In this document: piece after piece, positions 24,088 to 32,608 of the stretch | How the letters are laid out: the number at the start of each line of letters is the position of its first letter | How positions within the stretch are numbered: position 1 is the first letter of the stretch | NCBI RefSeq assembly: GCF_014842025.1 | Contig: NZ_JACYUY010000018.1 | Location: 1-64,000, forward strand | Direction: 5' to 3' | Source: Massilia sp. CFBP 13721 | Lineage (GTDB): Bacteria; Pseudomonadota; Gammaproteobacteria; Burkholderiales; Burkholderiaceae_D | DNA length: 64,000 nt | Notes under the pieces: model-generated | What the model was told of the DNA's origin: nothing | Databases searched by the model: none | Seen by the model: the letters and a program-made list of their open reading frames with translations, nothing else | Translations under genes and position numbers: made by a program

Positions 24088-24807
24088 TCATATAAACATA
24101 TCGATCATAAAGAGCAGGATGAACCCGAGGAAGAACATTGCCGTCTGGCCCGGTGTTTCCTTGCCTTCGTGAGCTTCCACCAATAACTCCTCGGTGACCA
24201 AATAAAGCAATGCGGCCACGCCGAACGCCAGTAAAGCGTCGATAAACACCGGGGTCACGCTGTTGAGTATGACGGCGCCGGCCCCGGCCCCTGCCAGCAG
24301 CCCGATACCGAGGATCCCGGCAGTAACGCCGATCCTGATCGATGTCTGGCCGACCGTACGCAATGAAGTCGCGCATGAGGCGCCAAGAAAAAACAGTTCT
24401 AGTACCAAGCCAATCGTTAGCAGCAGGCCTTGCTTCTCTCCCGCCGCGAACGATAGCCCGATCAATGCGCCGTCGAGGACAACGTCGACGCCCATCGCGG
24501 TGAGCAGCGCGCGCGGATCGCGACCTTCCTCGGCGTCTCCGCCTCTCTCGCTCCACCATTTCAATCCAAGCATGAAGGCGACGCCGAGCGAGAATCCGAT
24601 TAAGGTGGGCCAAGGCAGGCGCCGATGCATCAGGTCCGGCAACAACTCGACAGCCAGGACGCTGAAGACCGTACCCGCGGCAAAATGTTGAACCGCGCTG
24701 CGCAAGCCGGCGCCAGGTTGCTTGATGAGCGCGAGCATAGCGCCGGCCAGGGTGGCGACGGCAGGGAGCGCCGCATACATCATCACTTTCGACAAGGTGG
24801 CTGTCAC
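24088..24807 (-). CDS. ZIP-family metal transporter
   Basis: 239 residues, about eight spans. ZIP proteins carry Zn, Fe, Mn or Co toward the cytosol. Helix 4 reads DVVLDGALIGLSFAAGEKQG and helix 5 LVLELFFLGASCATSLR; these are the binding-site helices, though the canonical His of helix 4 is replaced by Asp (VLDG) and helix 5 carries Glu without the usual neighbouring His, so the substrate may differ from ZupT. The GTG start at 24807 overlaps the stop of the P-type ATPase gene (GTGA), with AAGGAGG inside that gene. An uptake protein coupled to an exporter is odd. Confidence 0.8.
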   Translation of the reverse strand: MTATLSKVMMYAALPAVATLAGAMLALIKQPGAGLRSAVQHFAAGTVFSVLAVELLPDLMHRRLPWPTLIGFSLGVAFMLGLKWWSERGGDAEEGRDPRALLTAMGVDVVLDGALIGLSFAAGEKQGLLLTIGLVLELFFLGASCATSLRTVGQTSIRIGVTAGILGIGLLAGAGAGAVILNSVTPVFIDALLAFGVAALLYLVTEELLVEAHEGKETPGQTAMFFLGFILLFMIDMFI

Positions 24808-27486
24808 AATGATGCCTCCTTCGAGCCGGTGTGACGGAGATCCTTGGATTGAACTGGGCTCTCGTCCAAACCTGCCGCTACGGTTGTGTCGACGGTTTGA
24901 CTCACCACGTCCGGGTAGGCGAGCAGGCGTAAGGCATTAATCACCACCAGAATAGTAGAGCCTTCATGGAACAGGACGGCAGTGCCGATATTCAGGCCGA
25001 AGATCGTCGCCGGAATCAGGACGGCGACCACGCCCAGGCTTACCCACAAATTCTGCTTGATCACGCGCCTGGTGCGACGCGACAGGCCGACCGCGAACGG
25101 CAGTTGGCTGAGATCGTCGCTCATCAATGCAACATCGGCGGCCTCGAGTGCGACGTCCGAGCCGGCCGCGCCCATCGCAATGCCGACGGTCGCGTTCGCC
25201 ATCGCGGGCGCATCGTTGACGCCGTCGCCGACCATGGCGACCTTGCCGTGGCGTTCGCGCAAAGCCTTGATTGCCTCGACTTTCTGTTCTGGCATCAGGT
25301 CGCCCTTGGCTTCGGTCAGGCCCACCGTGCGCGCGACGGCATCCGCCACCTGCTGATTGTCAGCCCGAGATCATCACCAGGCGTTCGATGCCAAGCTCCC
25401 GCAATTGCGCCATCACGCCGGGCGCCGCCGCACGCGGCGTGTCCATGACGCCGATGACCCCCAGGAAGCGCGAGCCCTTCCTGACGATCATCGTGGTGCG
25501 CCCCGACTGCACCAGCTTCTCGTTGGCAGCGGCTAATTCGGGTGGCAGCAGCATGCCGTCCAGCTCGCTGAACAGTACGGGCTTGGCAATATAGACAGTC
25601 TCGCCATCGACCGTTGCCTGGACACCGCGGGCGGTGAGGCCACGCACATCGTCGGCACGGACCGCAACAGTGACGGATTTGAGCCGGTCACGCCCGCCCT
25701 TGACGAGCGCCGATGCCAGCGGGTGGTCGCTATGCGACTCGACCGCCACGACCAAGGCCAGCAATTCGTCCTCGTTTGCACCACTCGCCGCGATCACGTC
25801 CGTCAGCTTCGGCCGCCCTTCGGTCAAGGTGCCGGTCTTGTCGAAGGCAATCGAATTGAGGCTGCCGAGGTTTTCCAGCGGGCCGCCCCCTTTTACCAGC
25901 ACGCCGCTGCGCCCAGCCCGTGCCACGCCCGACAGCACGGCACTCGGCACCGAGATCGCCAGTGCACACGGGCTCGCGGCTACCAGCACCGCCATCGCGC
26001 GGTAGAAGCTGGCCGAAAACGGCTCGTCGATCACCAGGAAGGCGAGCATTAGCAATCCCACGAGCGCAAGGATGACCGGGACGAACACCCGTTCGAACTT
26101 GTCGGTGAATTGCTGGGTGGGCGAACGCTGTGCCTCGGCTTCCGCCACCATCTGCACGACGCGGGCCATGGTCGACTGCGACGCCAGGCGCGCAACCATG
26201 ACTTCCATCGCGCCGGCGCCGTTGATGGTGCCGGCGAATACGCGGTTGGCTGCATCGACTCGGTCGAACGCGGTAATCGCGCTAGCCCCATCCTGGACCG
26301 GCGACTTGTCGACCGGGATACTCTCGCCGGTCACCGGCGCCTGGTTGACGCTGGATGTACCTTTGACGACGACGCCGTCGGCGGGCAAGCGTTCATTCGG
26401 CTTTACCAGCACGACGTCGCCTGGTGCGAGAGAAGCCACGGGAACCTCTTCCAGCTCCTCGCCACGCTTGCGCACTGCCGTTTCCGGAGCCAGCTTGGCA
26501 AGAGCCTCAATTGCTTGCCGCGCGCGCCCCATCGCAAAATGTTCCAGCGAGTGACCGAGGCTGAAAAGGAATAGTAATAATCCGCCTTCCGCCCAGTTTC
26601 CCAATGCGGCCGCGCCGGCGGCGGCGACCAGCATCAGCGTATCGATTTCGAAGCGACGCGCGAGCAGGTTCTCGAGCGCTTCCTTGACGGTAAAGTAGCC
26701 TCCAAAGAAGTAGGCGTTAACATACAAAGCCTGCGGCAGCCAGTCGGGACCGGCATCGGCGCGATCGAGCAGCCAGCCAGCCAGCACGCAGACGCCGGCG
26801 ATGAGGGCAAAAATGAGTTCGGTATGTTCGCCGAACACGCCGCCATGCGCATGCGTGTGTCCTGCGTGACCGCCCTTGTCATCGTGCGCATGTTTGTGCC
26901 CCGCATGCGCACCCTTTTGCCCATGCGCGTGGTCGTGACCGGCGTGACCGTGATCGTGCTCTCGATCGCCTATATGCTCGACCCCGCTTTTGGATCCGCG
27001 GCCGTGATCGTGAGCGCGTTCCATTTCCGCGCCCGTGTCGGTCAGTTCCGTACCAAGGGCGCCGACCAGCTCTTCCAGCCGCGTTCGCGCCACGGTGGCG
27101 CGCTCGTATTCGATACGAATCCTGCCAGAGGCAGATACCTCGGCCTCCAGCACGCCTGGGACCTGCCGCAAACGCTGCGAAAAGAGCCGCGCGCTGCGCG
27201 AGTGGAGCGGCGCAGGCGCGCAGCCGACGTAGTGGGCGAACTTTTCGGTAAGCTGCGCACCGACAGCACTGACTAGTTCACGGAGCCGCGCCACTGTGAT
27301 GAGGGACGGGTCATAGTGCAGGCACAGCAGGGGCGGCGATCCCTCTTGTTTCTTTATATGAACACGTTCCACTCCCGGACGGCCTGTCAGCAGGCCGACG
27401 AGCCGGTCGATGCAAGGATCGTGCGCATCATCCACTTCGGGCAGGATCAACGGCAATTCAAGCCGCACTCGTTCCGATTGTTCCAT
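24804..27486 (-). pseudogene. P1B-4-type metal ATPase gene split by a +1 frameshift
   Basis: Reads from ATG 27486 (AGAGG upstream) as an ATPase for 708 residues, then meets TGA at 25362-25360; the remainder continues in another frame to 24804. A diverged N-terminal domain is followed by a His-rich linker (residues about 159-214), then SPC at 505-507 and DKTGT at 549-553. SPC instead of CPC, plus FHEGST in the last part, marks the P1B-4 group (Co/Zn/Fe exporters such as CzcP, CoaT). The total length, 2683 nt, is one more than a multiple of three, so a single extra base in ISG(t)DNQQ breaks it. Sequencing error, real loss of function, or recoding are possible. Confidence 0.8.
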
Positions 27487-27592
27487 ATGACCTCTCGTTC
27501 CTGGGAAATTCCAGAATAATGCCGATACTGGATATCGTCCGTATGCCAACGCACCGAGGCGGAATTGAAAAGCGACAACCCGGTCGACCGTT

Positions 27593-27966
27593 ATGGTACG
27601 CAGGTACCAGGCACTGCTCCCATCGGTTGTCCTTGGGCTCGCCTTCGTCTTCCGGAAGAAGGACGCTCCTGCCGCACTGGGAGAGTCGGAAGATGCTGAG
27701 GAAACGGCCGTCAAGACACCGGGCAAAGTGGAAGGAATGCCGACTAAGCCCCGGGCCTGGTCGAGATGACAATGCAGCAAGTGCAGGGCGCCGAAATCGT
27801 CGTGGCACCTCGGTAGTGAGCATCGACATTGCTTTGCCGAGTTGCGCAGCACCGCGCTCGCCGCGGGCAAGCGCCTTGGCCTGGCGCGCGTGACGTGCAA
27901 GCGCGAGAAGAAACTGTGGGATCACAGAGTCTCGGAGCAGCAAACCGGTCTCGGAGAGTTTTACCT
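27593..27966 (+). pseudogene. decayed czcB fragment
   Basis: Pieces match CzcB in order but with stops and frame changes: VLGLAFVFRKKDAPAA, then VEMTMQQVQGAEI, then ELRSTALAAGKRLGLARVT with KREKKLW. The intact gene at 14483 has IIFWKKDAPAAEG, VKMTPQQIQGAGI and ELRSTALAADKRLGFARVT. About 300 bases of the N-terminal half are left, and the rest is missing. It is joined directly to a gmhA tail. Confidence 0.75.
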
Positions 27967-28083
27967 ATGAGCGCAGGACGGTATGCGAACCCGGTGCAGG
28001 CACTGCATATCAAGTTCATCCATATCCTGATTGAACTGGTCGAACGAGCTCACGTACTAGAAAACTACTCGCCGCCCAAATAG
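27967..28083 (+). pseudogene. 3' relic of gmhA
   Basis: The 38 codons MSAGRYANPVQALHIKFIHI and onward to the stop match the C-terminus of the intact GmhA at 20874 (TSAGRYADRVQELHIKVIHI and onward). It fuses to the czcB relic with no czcA or czcD between, so a deletion removed the middle of an older czcB-to-gmhA segment. Confidence 0.75.
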
Positions 28084-28136
28084 CAAACCGCGCTACATCG
28101 ATTCAACGATGGAATAAAGGGCGTGCCAGTGTCCGA

Positions 28137-28559
28137 TCATTGCTGAAAATGCAGGACAGATGCGTCATCGATCAGTGCCTGGATTATCGGACAGCGTGCG
28201 CGGGAATGCTCGCTGTCGCAGCGAGCCACCATTGAAGCGAGCGCTGTTTTCATCGCAAGTAGATCGCTCAATTTTTCCTCTACCATGGCAAGCTTTTTGA
28301 CCGCCAGGCCGCGCGTTTCGACACAGGTCTGTGCCCCCTCCAGCTTGAGCAAGTTCGCAACTTCATCGAGCGTAAAGCCAAGAAGCTGTGCCCGCTTGAT
28401 GAATCGAATCCGGCGTACGTCCTCTGCCCCATAGGTACGGTAGCCACTACACGGCCGCGCCGGCTCCTCAATCAAGCCACTTCGCTGATAGAACCGGACC
28501 GTCTCCACATTCACGCCCGCGGCACCGGCCAGGCGACTGATCGTCATTTTCTCAGGCAT
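28137..28559 (-). CDS. merR: MerR mercury-responsive regulator
   Basis: 140 residues. Activates the divergent merTP promoter when Hg(II) binds. The winged-helix part reads ISRLAGAAGVNVETVRFYQR, and three Cys needed for Hg(II) binding across the dimer are in place (QTCVETR, ARCDSEH, ARCPIIQ). The ATG at 28559 gives the standard MerR length; an in-frame ATG at 28604 would lie inside the operator. It is back-to-back with merT over a classical mer operator. Confidence 0.88.
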   Translation of the reverse strand: MPEKMTISRLAGAAGVNVETVRFYQRSGLIEEPARPCSGYRTYGAEDVRRIRFIKRAQLLGFTLDEVANLLKLEGAQTCVETRGLAVKKLAMVEEKLSDLLAMKTALASMVARCDSEHSRARCPIIQALIDDASVLHFQQ

Positions 28560-28563
28560 GCAC

Positions 28564-28595
28564 TTGACTCCGTAGTTGTGTACGGAGTTTATCCT
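28564..28595 (+). promoter_or_regulatory. mer promoter/operator
   Basis: -35 TTGACT (28564-28569) and -10 TATCCT (28590-28595) have an over-long 20-bp spacer (19 if TTATCC is used). Between them ACTCCGTA (28567-28574) and TACGGAGT (28581-28588) form a perfect dyad, as in Tn21 mer. MerR bound here would untwist the DNA to align the boxes. Confidence 0.85.
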
Positions 28596-28622
28596 GTTTC
28601 GCACAACAGAATTGGAGCAGGC

Positions 28623-28967
28623 ATGGCATTTGGAACAAAGGGATCGCTCGTCGCAGGAGTGTTGGCGGCGCTTGGCGCCTCGGCATGTTGCGCCGGTCCG
28701 CTCCTCCTCCTGTTGCTGGGTGTCGGCGGCGGCTGGGCGTCTCGCTTGATCGCCTTCGAACCTTATAGCCCTTATTTCACCGCGCTGACAGTGCTGTTTC
28801 TGGGCGCTGCTTTCTACAATTTGTACCTGCGTCGACGCGCTTGCGCCCCTGATGAAGCCTGTGCCACCGGCCGTGTCGTCAGGAATCAGCGCATCATGTT
28901 CTGGCTCGTCGCTGTTCCTGTAATGCTATTGCTGACAATGCCCCTTTACGCCCCAATCTTTTATTGA
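28623..28967 (+). CDS. merT: MerT mercuric transport protein
   Basis: 114 residues with three spans. Takes Hg(II) from MerP into the cytosol. The first helix has the Cys pair (ASACCAGPLLLL), the loop carries the second Cys pair (RRACAPDEACA), and LIAFEPYSPYFTALTVLF and FWLVAVPVM match MerT. The ATG at 28623 is chosen by GGAGCAGGC just upstream and by family length. It is the first gene after the mer operator. Without MerA in the window, import alone would increase sensitivity. Confidence 0.88.
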   Translation: MAFGTKGSLVAGVLAALGASACCAGPLLLLLLGVGGGWASRLIAFEPYSPYFTALTVLFLGAAFYNLYLRRRACAPDEACATGRVVRNQRIMFWLVAVPVMLLLTMPLYAPIFY

Positions 28968-28979
28968 AAGGATTACCTG

Positions 28980-29255
28980 ATGCGTGGTTCCATATTGATT
29001 GCTGCTCTCCTGCTGGCTGGGTCGGCCTTGGCCGGCACGCCAGAAAAGCTCACGTTAAACGTGCAGAACATGACCTGTGCCACGTGCCCGATCACCGTCA
29101 AGAAGGCGCTCGAGCAAGTTGCCGGGGTGAGTGACGTGAAAGTCGATTTAGAGCAGAAGACGGCCACCGTGCACATGGATACCGACAAAGCCAATGCCTC
29201 GATGTTGACCAAAGCAACGACGGATGCAGGCTTTCCGTCGACTGTCAGGAAGTGA
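28980..29255 (+). CDS. merP: MerP periplasmic mercury-binding protein
   Basis: 91 residues. Signal peptide of about 18 residues (ILIAALLLAGSALA), then a heavy-metal-associated domain with MTCATC holding the two Hg ligands. It passes Hg(II) to MerT. AAAGG lies before the ATG at 28980, 12 bp after merT. The mature domain is of standard MerP size. Confidence 0.9.
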   Translation: MRGSILIAALLLAGSALAGTPEKLTLNVQNMTCATCPITVKKALEQVAGVSDVKVDLEQKTATVHMDTDKANASMLTKATTDAGFPSTVRK

Positions 29256-29259
29256 CGCG

Positions 29260-29472
29260 ATGACTGGCGCAATACTTGAATCGGTCCTGACTTGCCCGCA
29301 CTGCGAAGGAAGCAAGCAAGAAACCATGCCCACTGACGCATGCCAGTTTTTCTATAAATGCGAAACTTGCGCCGCCGTGTTGCGGCCGAAGCCTGGCGAC
29401 TGTTGTGTCTTTTGCTCATATGGCACGGTGAAATGCCCTCCCATTCAGCTTGAGCGTCCTTGCTGCGGCTAA
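29260..29472 (+). CDS. GDCCVxC-domain protein
   Basis: 70 residues with four Cys pairs: LTCPHCEG, KCETCAA, GDCCVFCSYG and RPCCG. The GDCCVFCSYGTVKCPP segment identifies the small GDCCVxC-domain family, some members of which use selenocysteine; here all positions are Cys (TGC or TGT). It starts four bases after merP, so it belongs to the mer transcript. The family often sits in mercury operons; a thiol trap or transfer role is inference. Confidence 0.7.
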   Translation: MTGAILESVLTCPHCEGSKQETMPTDACQFFYKCETCAAVLRPKPGDCCVFCSYGTVKCPPIQLERPCCG

Positions 29473-29483
29473 GAGGCAAAAGC

Positions 29484-29530
29484 TTGGGCAGATTGAAAGC
29501 GCGCTGTGGACGCGCTCCAGACCTGCCCAG
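29484..29530. repeat. compound hairpin between convergent mer and cadA genes
   Basis: TGGGCAG (29485-29491) pairs with CTGCCCA (29523-29529), enclosing a second stem AGCGCG/CGCGCT. It lies between the stop of the GDCCVxC gene and the stop of the convergent ATPase gene. No clear T-run, so a bidirectional terminator is likely but not certain. Confidence 0.5.
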
Positions 29531-29535
29531 GAATG

Positions 29536-31971
29536 CTAGCCCCGGTTGCGGGCGTCTCCCGCCTTAAGCAGCCGCAGCCCGTTGAAGACCACGAGCAGGC
29601 TCGCTCCCATGTCTGCGAACACGGCCATCCATAAGGTGGCCGAGCCGGTGATGGCCAGGACCAGGAACACTGCCTTGATCAGCAGGGCGGCGAGAATATT
29701 TTGCTTAAGGATGGCTGCCGTCTTTCTGCTCAAGCGGATGAACTGCGCAACCTTGCGCAGGTCGTCATCCATGAGCGCGACGTCAGCGGTTTCAATGGCG
29801 GTATCGGTACCCGCCGCACCCATCGCAAATCCAATATCGGCCTTCACGAGCGCCGGCGCATCGTTGATGCCGTCGCCTACCATGCCGACGGTGCCGAATC
29901 GGGCAATTTCGTCATTAATGGCGGCGAGCTTATCCTCGGGTAGGAGGTTGCCGCGCGCGTCGTCGATGCCGACCTGCCGTGCGATCGCCGCGGCTGTCAC
30001 CGCATTGTCGCCGGTCAGCATGATGGTTCGAATTCCCAGCTGATGCAGCTGGGCGATCGCTTCGCGGCTGGTTTCACGGATCGTATCGGCCACGCCGATG
30101 ACAAGCAGCGGGGCCGTGGCGTCGCACAGGACAACCGCCGTCTTGCCTTCACCCTCCAGCCTGGACAGGACTGCTTCCGTCTCCGCGCTGCAAATGCCGA
30201 GCTCTTCCACTAGTCGGTGATTACCCAGGTAGTACCATTTGCCGCCGATCTGCCCTTTGGTGCCTCGTCCAGCCAGCGCCTCGAATTCGTTTACCGACGC
30301 GAGCGCGAGCTTGAGGTCTGAAGCTTGCCAATGGCGGCTGACCGCGGTCGATACCGGATGGTCTGAGCGGTCCGCAAGCGCTGCCGCGAGCTGCAGGTTG
30401 ACTTGCGCATCGCCTTGCAGGGGCAGGACGTCGGTCACTACTGGCTTGCCCTGGGTGATCGTGCCAGTTTTGTCCAGCGCGAGGGAGCGCAATTTGCCGC
30501 CCTGCTCCAGGTAAACGCCACCTTTGATGAGGATGCCGGCTCGCGCCGCGGCGGCCAGGCCGCTGACGACCGTGACCGGGGTGGAGATTACCAGCGCACA
30601 GGGGCAGGCGATCACCAGTAGTACGAGCGCCTTGTAAATCCACGGCATCCATTCGGCGCCTATTAACAGTGGCGGAACAAAGGCCACGGCCAGTGCAATG
30701 GCGAACACGGCCGGCGTATAGATGCTCGAAAAGCGGTCGACGAAGCGTTGGGTAGGCGCGCGACTACCCTGCGCCTCCTCGACCGCCCGGATGATGCGCG
30801 ACAGCGTCGAGTTGCTGTGCCCGGCGGTGACACGGTATTCAAAGGATCCGGTCTCGTTGATCGTGCCGGCGAATACCTTGTCCCCGACGATTTTGGGTAC
30901 CGGCATGCTCTCGCCCGTGATCGGTGCCTGGTTGATCGAGGACTGGCCGGACGTAACTTCTCCGTCAAGGGCAATTCTTTCGCCCGGTGCGACGCGTGCC
31001 AGTGCACCGATTTGGACGCCGGCCGCTTCCTGTTCGGCCCAGCTGCCGTCCTCCTGGCGAATGCTGAGCCTGTCCGGCGTCAAACCCACAAGGCCCTGGA
31101 TCGCGTTTCTCGCCCGGTCGAGCGAACGCGCCTCGATCACCTCGGCTACCGCGAACAGGACCATGACCATTGCCGCCTCGGGCCACTGACCGATCAGCAC
31201 GGAGCCGGTGACCGCGATCGACATCAGGGCATTGATGTTGAGGTTGCGGTTCTTGAGCGCGATCCAGCCTTTTTTGTAGACGCCCAGGCCCGTCATCGCG
31301 AGTGCAAGTACCGACAGCAGGATGACTGGCCACCAGTTCTCATCGCCTGTCGTCCACGCGACGATCTCTGCACCTACCGCCGCAGCCAGTCCAAACGCGA
31401 GCATCGCCTGCTGTCGCTTCCGGGAAGCGGGAGCTGCCGTCGTGGCGCTTTCCTGCCCGGCAGTGATGACAACGGCTTGCATGCCGATCGAGGCAAGCGC
31501 GTCCTGGATGCCCGCCACCGGCCCGGTGTGCCTGACGCTCAGGCGGCGCTGGACAAGATTGAATTCGAGCTGTTCGACTTGGGGCATGGTCGACAGCTTC
31601 CCGCGGATGAGAGATTCTTCCGTAGGACAATCCATGTTCTCGATCCGGAACACGGTGCCGGGAAGCGCCGCGCCGGTGTCAGAAGCGCTTTCGACCACGG
31701 GATCCATGCCAACCGCACGTACCGCTGCCAGAATGGACTCGGGGTCGGCGAGACTGTGCGCGACCTGCAGCCTGCGCTGTACAAGATTGAATGAAAGTTC
31801 TCCGACCCCGGGCAGACGCCCCAGTGCCTGGCGCAGTAGCCCCTCTTCGGTCGGACAATCCATTTGGTCGATGCGAATGACCAGCGAGCGGGTATGGGCT
31901 GAAGACAAGTCATTTACCAATGCGGCTGGCTCCGTTTGCGCGCAACACGATTTGGTCTGGCATTCCGACAT
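29536..31971 (-). CDS. cadA: Cd/Pb/Zn-exporting P1B-2-type ATPase
   Basis: 811 residues. Pumps Cd, Pb or Zn from the cytosol. Two metal-binding domains carry DCPTEE motifs (38-43 and 114-119), each preceded by basic-hydrophobic strands. CPC is at 456-458, DKTGT at 500-504, TGDN and GDGINDAPAL follow. The N-terminal CQTKSCC adds further thiols, as in PbrA and CadA relatives. It is divergent from the pbrR/cadR-like regulator over a MerR-type operator. PbrA is an equally valid name given pbrT next door. Confidence 0.9.
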   Translation of the reverse strand: MSECQTKSCCAQTEPAALVNDLSSAHTRSLVIRIDQMDCPTEEGLLRQALGRLPGVGELSFNLVQRRLQVAHSLADPESILAAVRAVGMDPVVESASDTGAALPGTVFRIENMDCPTEESLIRGKLSTMPQVEQLEFNLVQRRLSVRHTGPVAGIQDALASIGMQAVVITAGQESATTAAPASRKRQQAMLAFGLAAAVGAEIVAWTTGDENWWPVILLSVLALAMTGLGVYKKGWIALKNRNLNINALMSIAVTGSVLIGQWPEAAMVMVLFAVAEVIEARSLDRARNAIQGLVGLTPDRLSIRQEDGSWAEQEAAGVQIGALARVAPGERIALDGEVTSGQSSINQAPITGESMPVPKIVGDKVFAGTINETGSFEYRVTAGHSNSTLSRIIRAVEEAQGSRAPTQRFVDRFSSIYTPAVFAIALAVAFVPPLLIGAEWMPWIYKALVLLVIACPCALVISTPVTVVSGLAAAARAGILIKGGVYLEQGGKLRSLALDKTGTITQGKPVVTDVLPLQGDAQVNLQLAAALADRSDHPVSTAVSRHWQASDLKLALASVNEFEALAGRGTKGQIGGKWYYLGNHRLVEELGICSAETEAVLSRLEGEGKTAVVLCDATAPLLVIGVADTIRETSREAIAQLHQLGIRTIMLTGDNAVTAAAIARQVGIDDARGNLLPEDKLAAINDEIARFGTVGMVGDGINDAPALVKADIGFAMGAAGTDTAIETADVALMDDDLRKVAQFIRLSRKTAAILKQNILAALLIKAVFLVLAITGSATLWMAVFADMGASLLVVFNGLRLLKAGDARNRG

Positions 31972-32003
31972 GTCGACTCCTTGGGAAACTGTGTATAGTC
32001 ACG

Positions 32004-32035
32004 TATTGAACACCCTGAAGTAGATACAGGGTCAA
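32004..32035 (-). promoter_or_regulatory. MerR-type operator of cadA
   Basis: On the minus strand, -35 TTGACC (32035-32030) and a -10 near 32009-32004 (TCAATA) are 20 bp apart. ACCCTG and CAGGGT form a dyad (32012-32017 and 32027-32032). The arms are the same as at 32545-32565, so one regulator should bind both. Confidence 0.75.
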
Positions 32036-32064
32036 GCACTAAATTAACATATCGGAACCGCTAC

Positions 32065-32493
32065 ATGAAAATTGGCGAACTTGCCAAGCGCTCAGCCTGC
32101 CCGGTCGAAACGATCCGCTATTACGAGCATAGCGGCTTGCTTCCTCCGCCAGAACGCTTGCCAAACAACTATCGCGCCTATACCGAGAGTCACGCTGAAC
32201 TTCTGCTGTTCATTCGGCACTGCCGTGCCTTGGACATGACGCTCGATGAGATCCGGATGCTGCTGGATTTTCGCGCCCATCCGGAACGGAACTGCATCGG
32301 CGTTAATGCCTTGCTCGATAAACACATCGGGCATGTAGTCGAACGTATTTCCGCATTGTCGGCATTGGAAGCACAGCTCCGGGAACTCAGGAGCCAGTGC
32401 CTCGCCACCGACAGCACGAGCACCTGCAAAATCCTGCAGGCGCTCGGCGCTGACCCATGCGCACCTCTTCCACCTGCCCCGTCGATCGGCTGA
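32065..32493 (+). CDS. pbrR: PbrR/CadR-type MerR regulator
   Basis: 142 residues. MKIGELAKRSACPVETIRYY is the MerR winged helix with the extra early Cys (about residue 12) that Pb/Cd regulators of this subgroup share. Cys near residue 77 (RNCIGV) plus SQCLATDSTSTCKIL complete a thiolate site. It would activate the divergent cadA and the downstream pbrT, each of which has the same dyad. About 90 bp separate it from the cadA start. Pb versus Cd preference cannot be read from sequence. Confidence 0.87.
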   Translation: MKIGELAKRSACPVETIRYYEHSGLLPPPERLPNNYRAYTESHAELLLFIRHCRALDMTLDEIRMLLDFRAHPERNCIGVNALLDKHIGHVVERISALSALEAQLRELRSQCLATDSTSTCKILQALGADPCAPLPPAPSIG

Positions 32494-32541
32494 CTTCGCC
32501 CTGAGCGATGAGCATCAGCCCAAAAAATATAGCGGAAAGAC

Positions 32542-32572
32542 TTGACCCTGAAGCAGCTACAGGGTGTTAAAT
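32542..32572 (+). promoter_or_regulatory. MerR-type operator of pbrT
   Basis: -35 TTGACC (32542-32547) and -10 TTAAAT (32567-32572) with a 19-bp spacer. ACCCTG (32545-32550) and CAGGGT (32560-32565) repeat the arms of the cadA operator. The pbrT ATG is 37 bp beyond the -10. Confidence 0.78.
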
Positions 32573-32608
32573 GCCAGGCTCACCCAATACGAACACAAGT
32601 GTCTCCAT

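Noticed and set aside
25355..25370. Programmed +1 frameshift as the accepted explanation for the split ATPase
   Set aside because: The stop context is leaky but the preceding GGC-U is not a known slippery codon and no upstream Shine-Dalgarno-like stimulator is clear; kept only as an alternative.
26824..27276. 150-codon plus-strand frame opposite the His-rich linker of the P1B-4 ATPase
   Set aside because: The hydrophobic look (Met/Val/Arg) comes from reading His codons in reverse; the minus-strand ATPase reading is certain.
30748..31794. 348-codon plus-strand frame opposite cadA
   Set aside because: Shadow of the ATPase; no features of its own.
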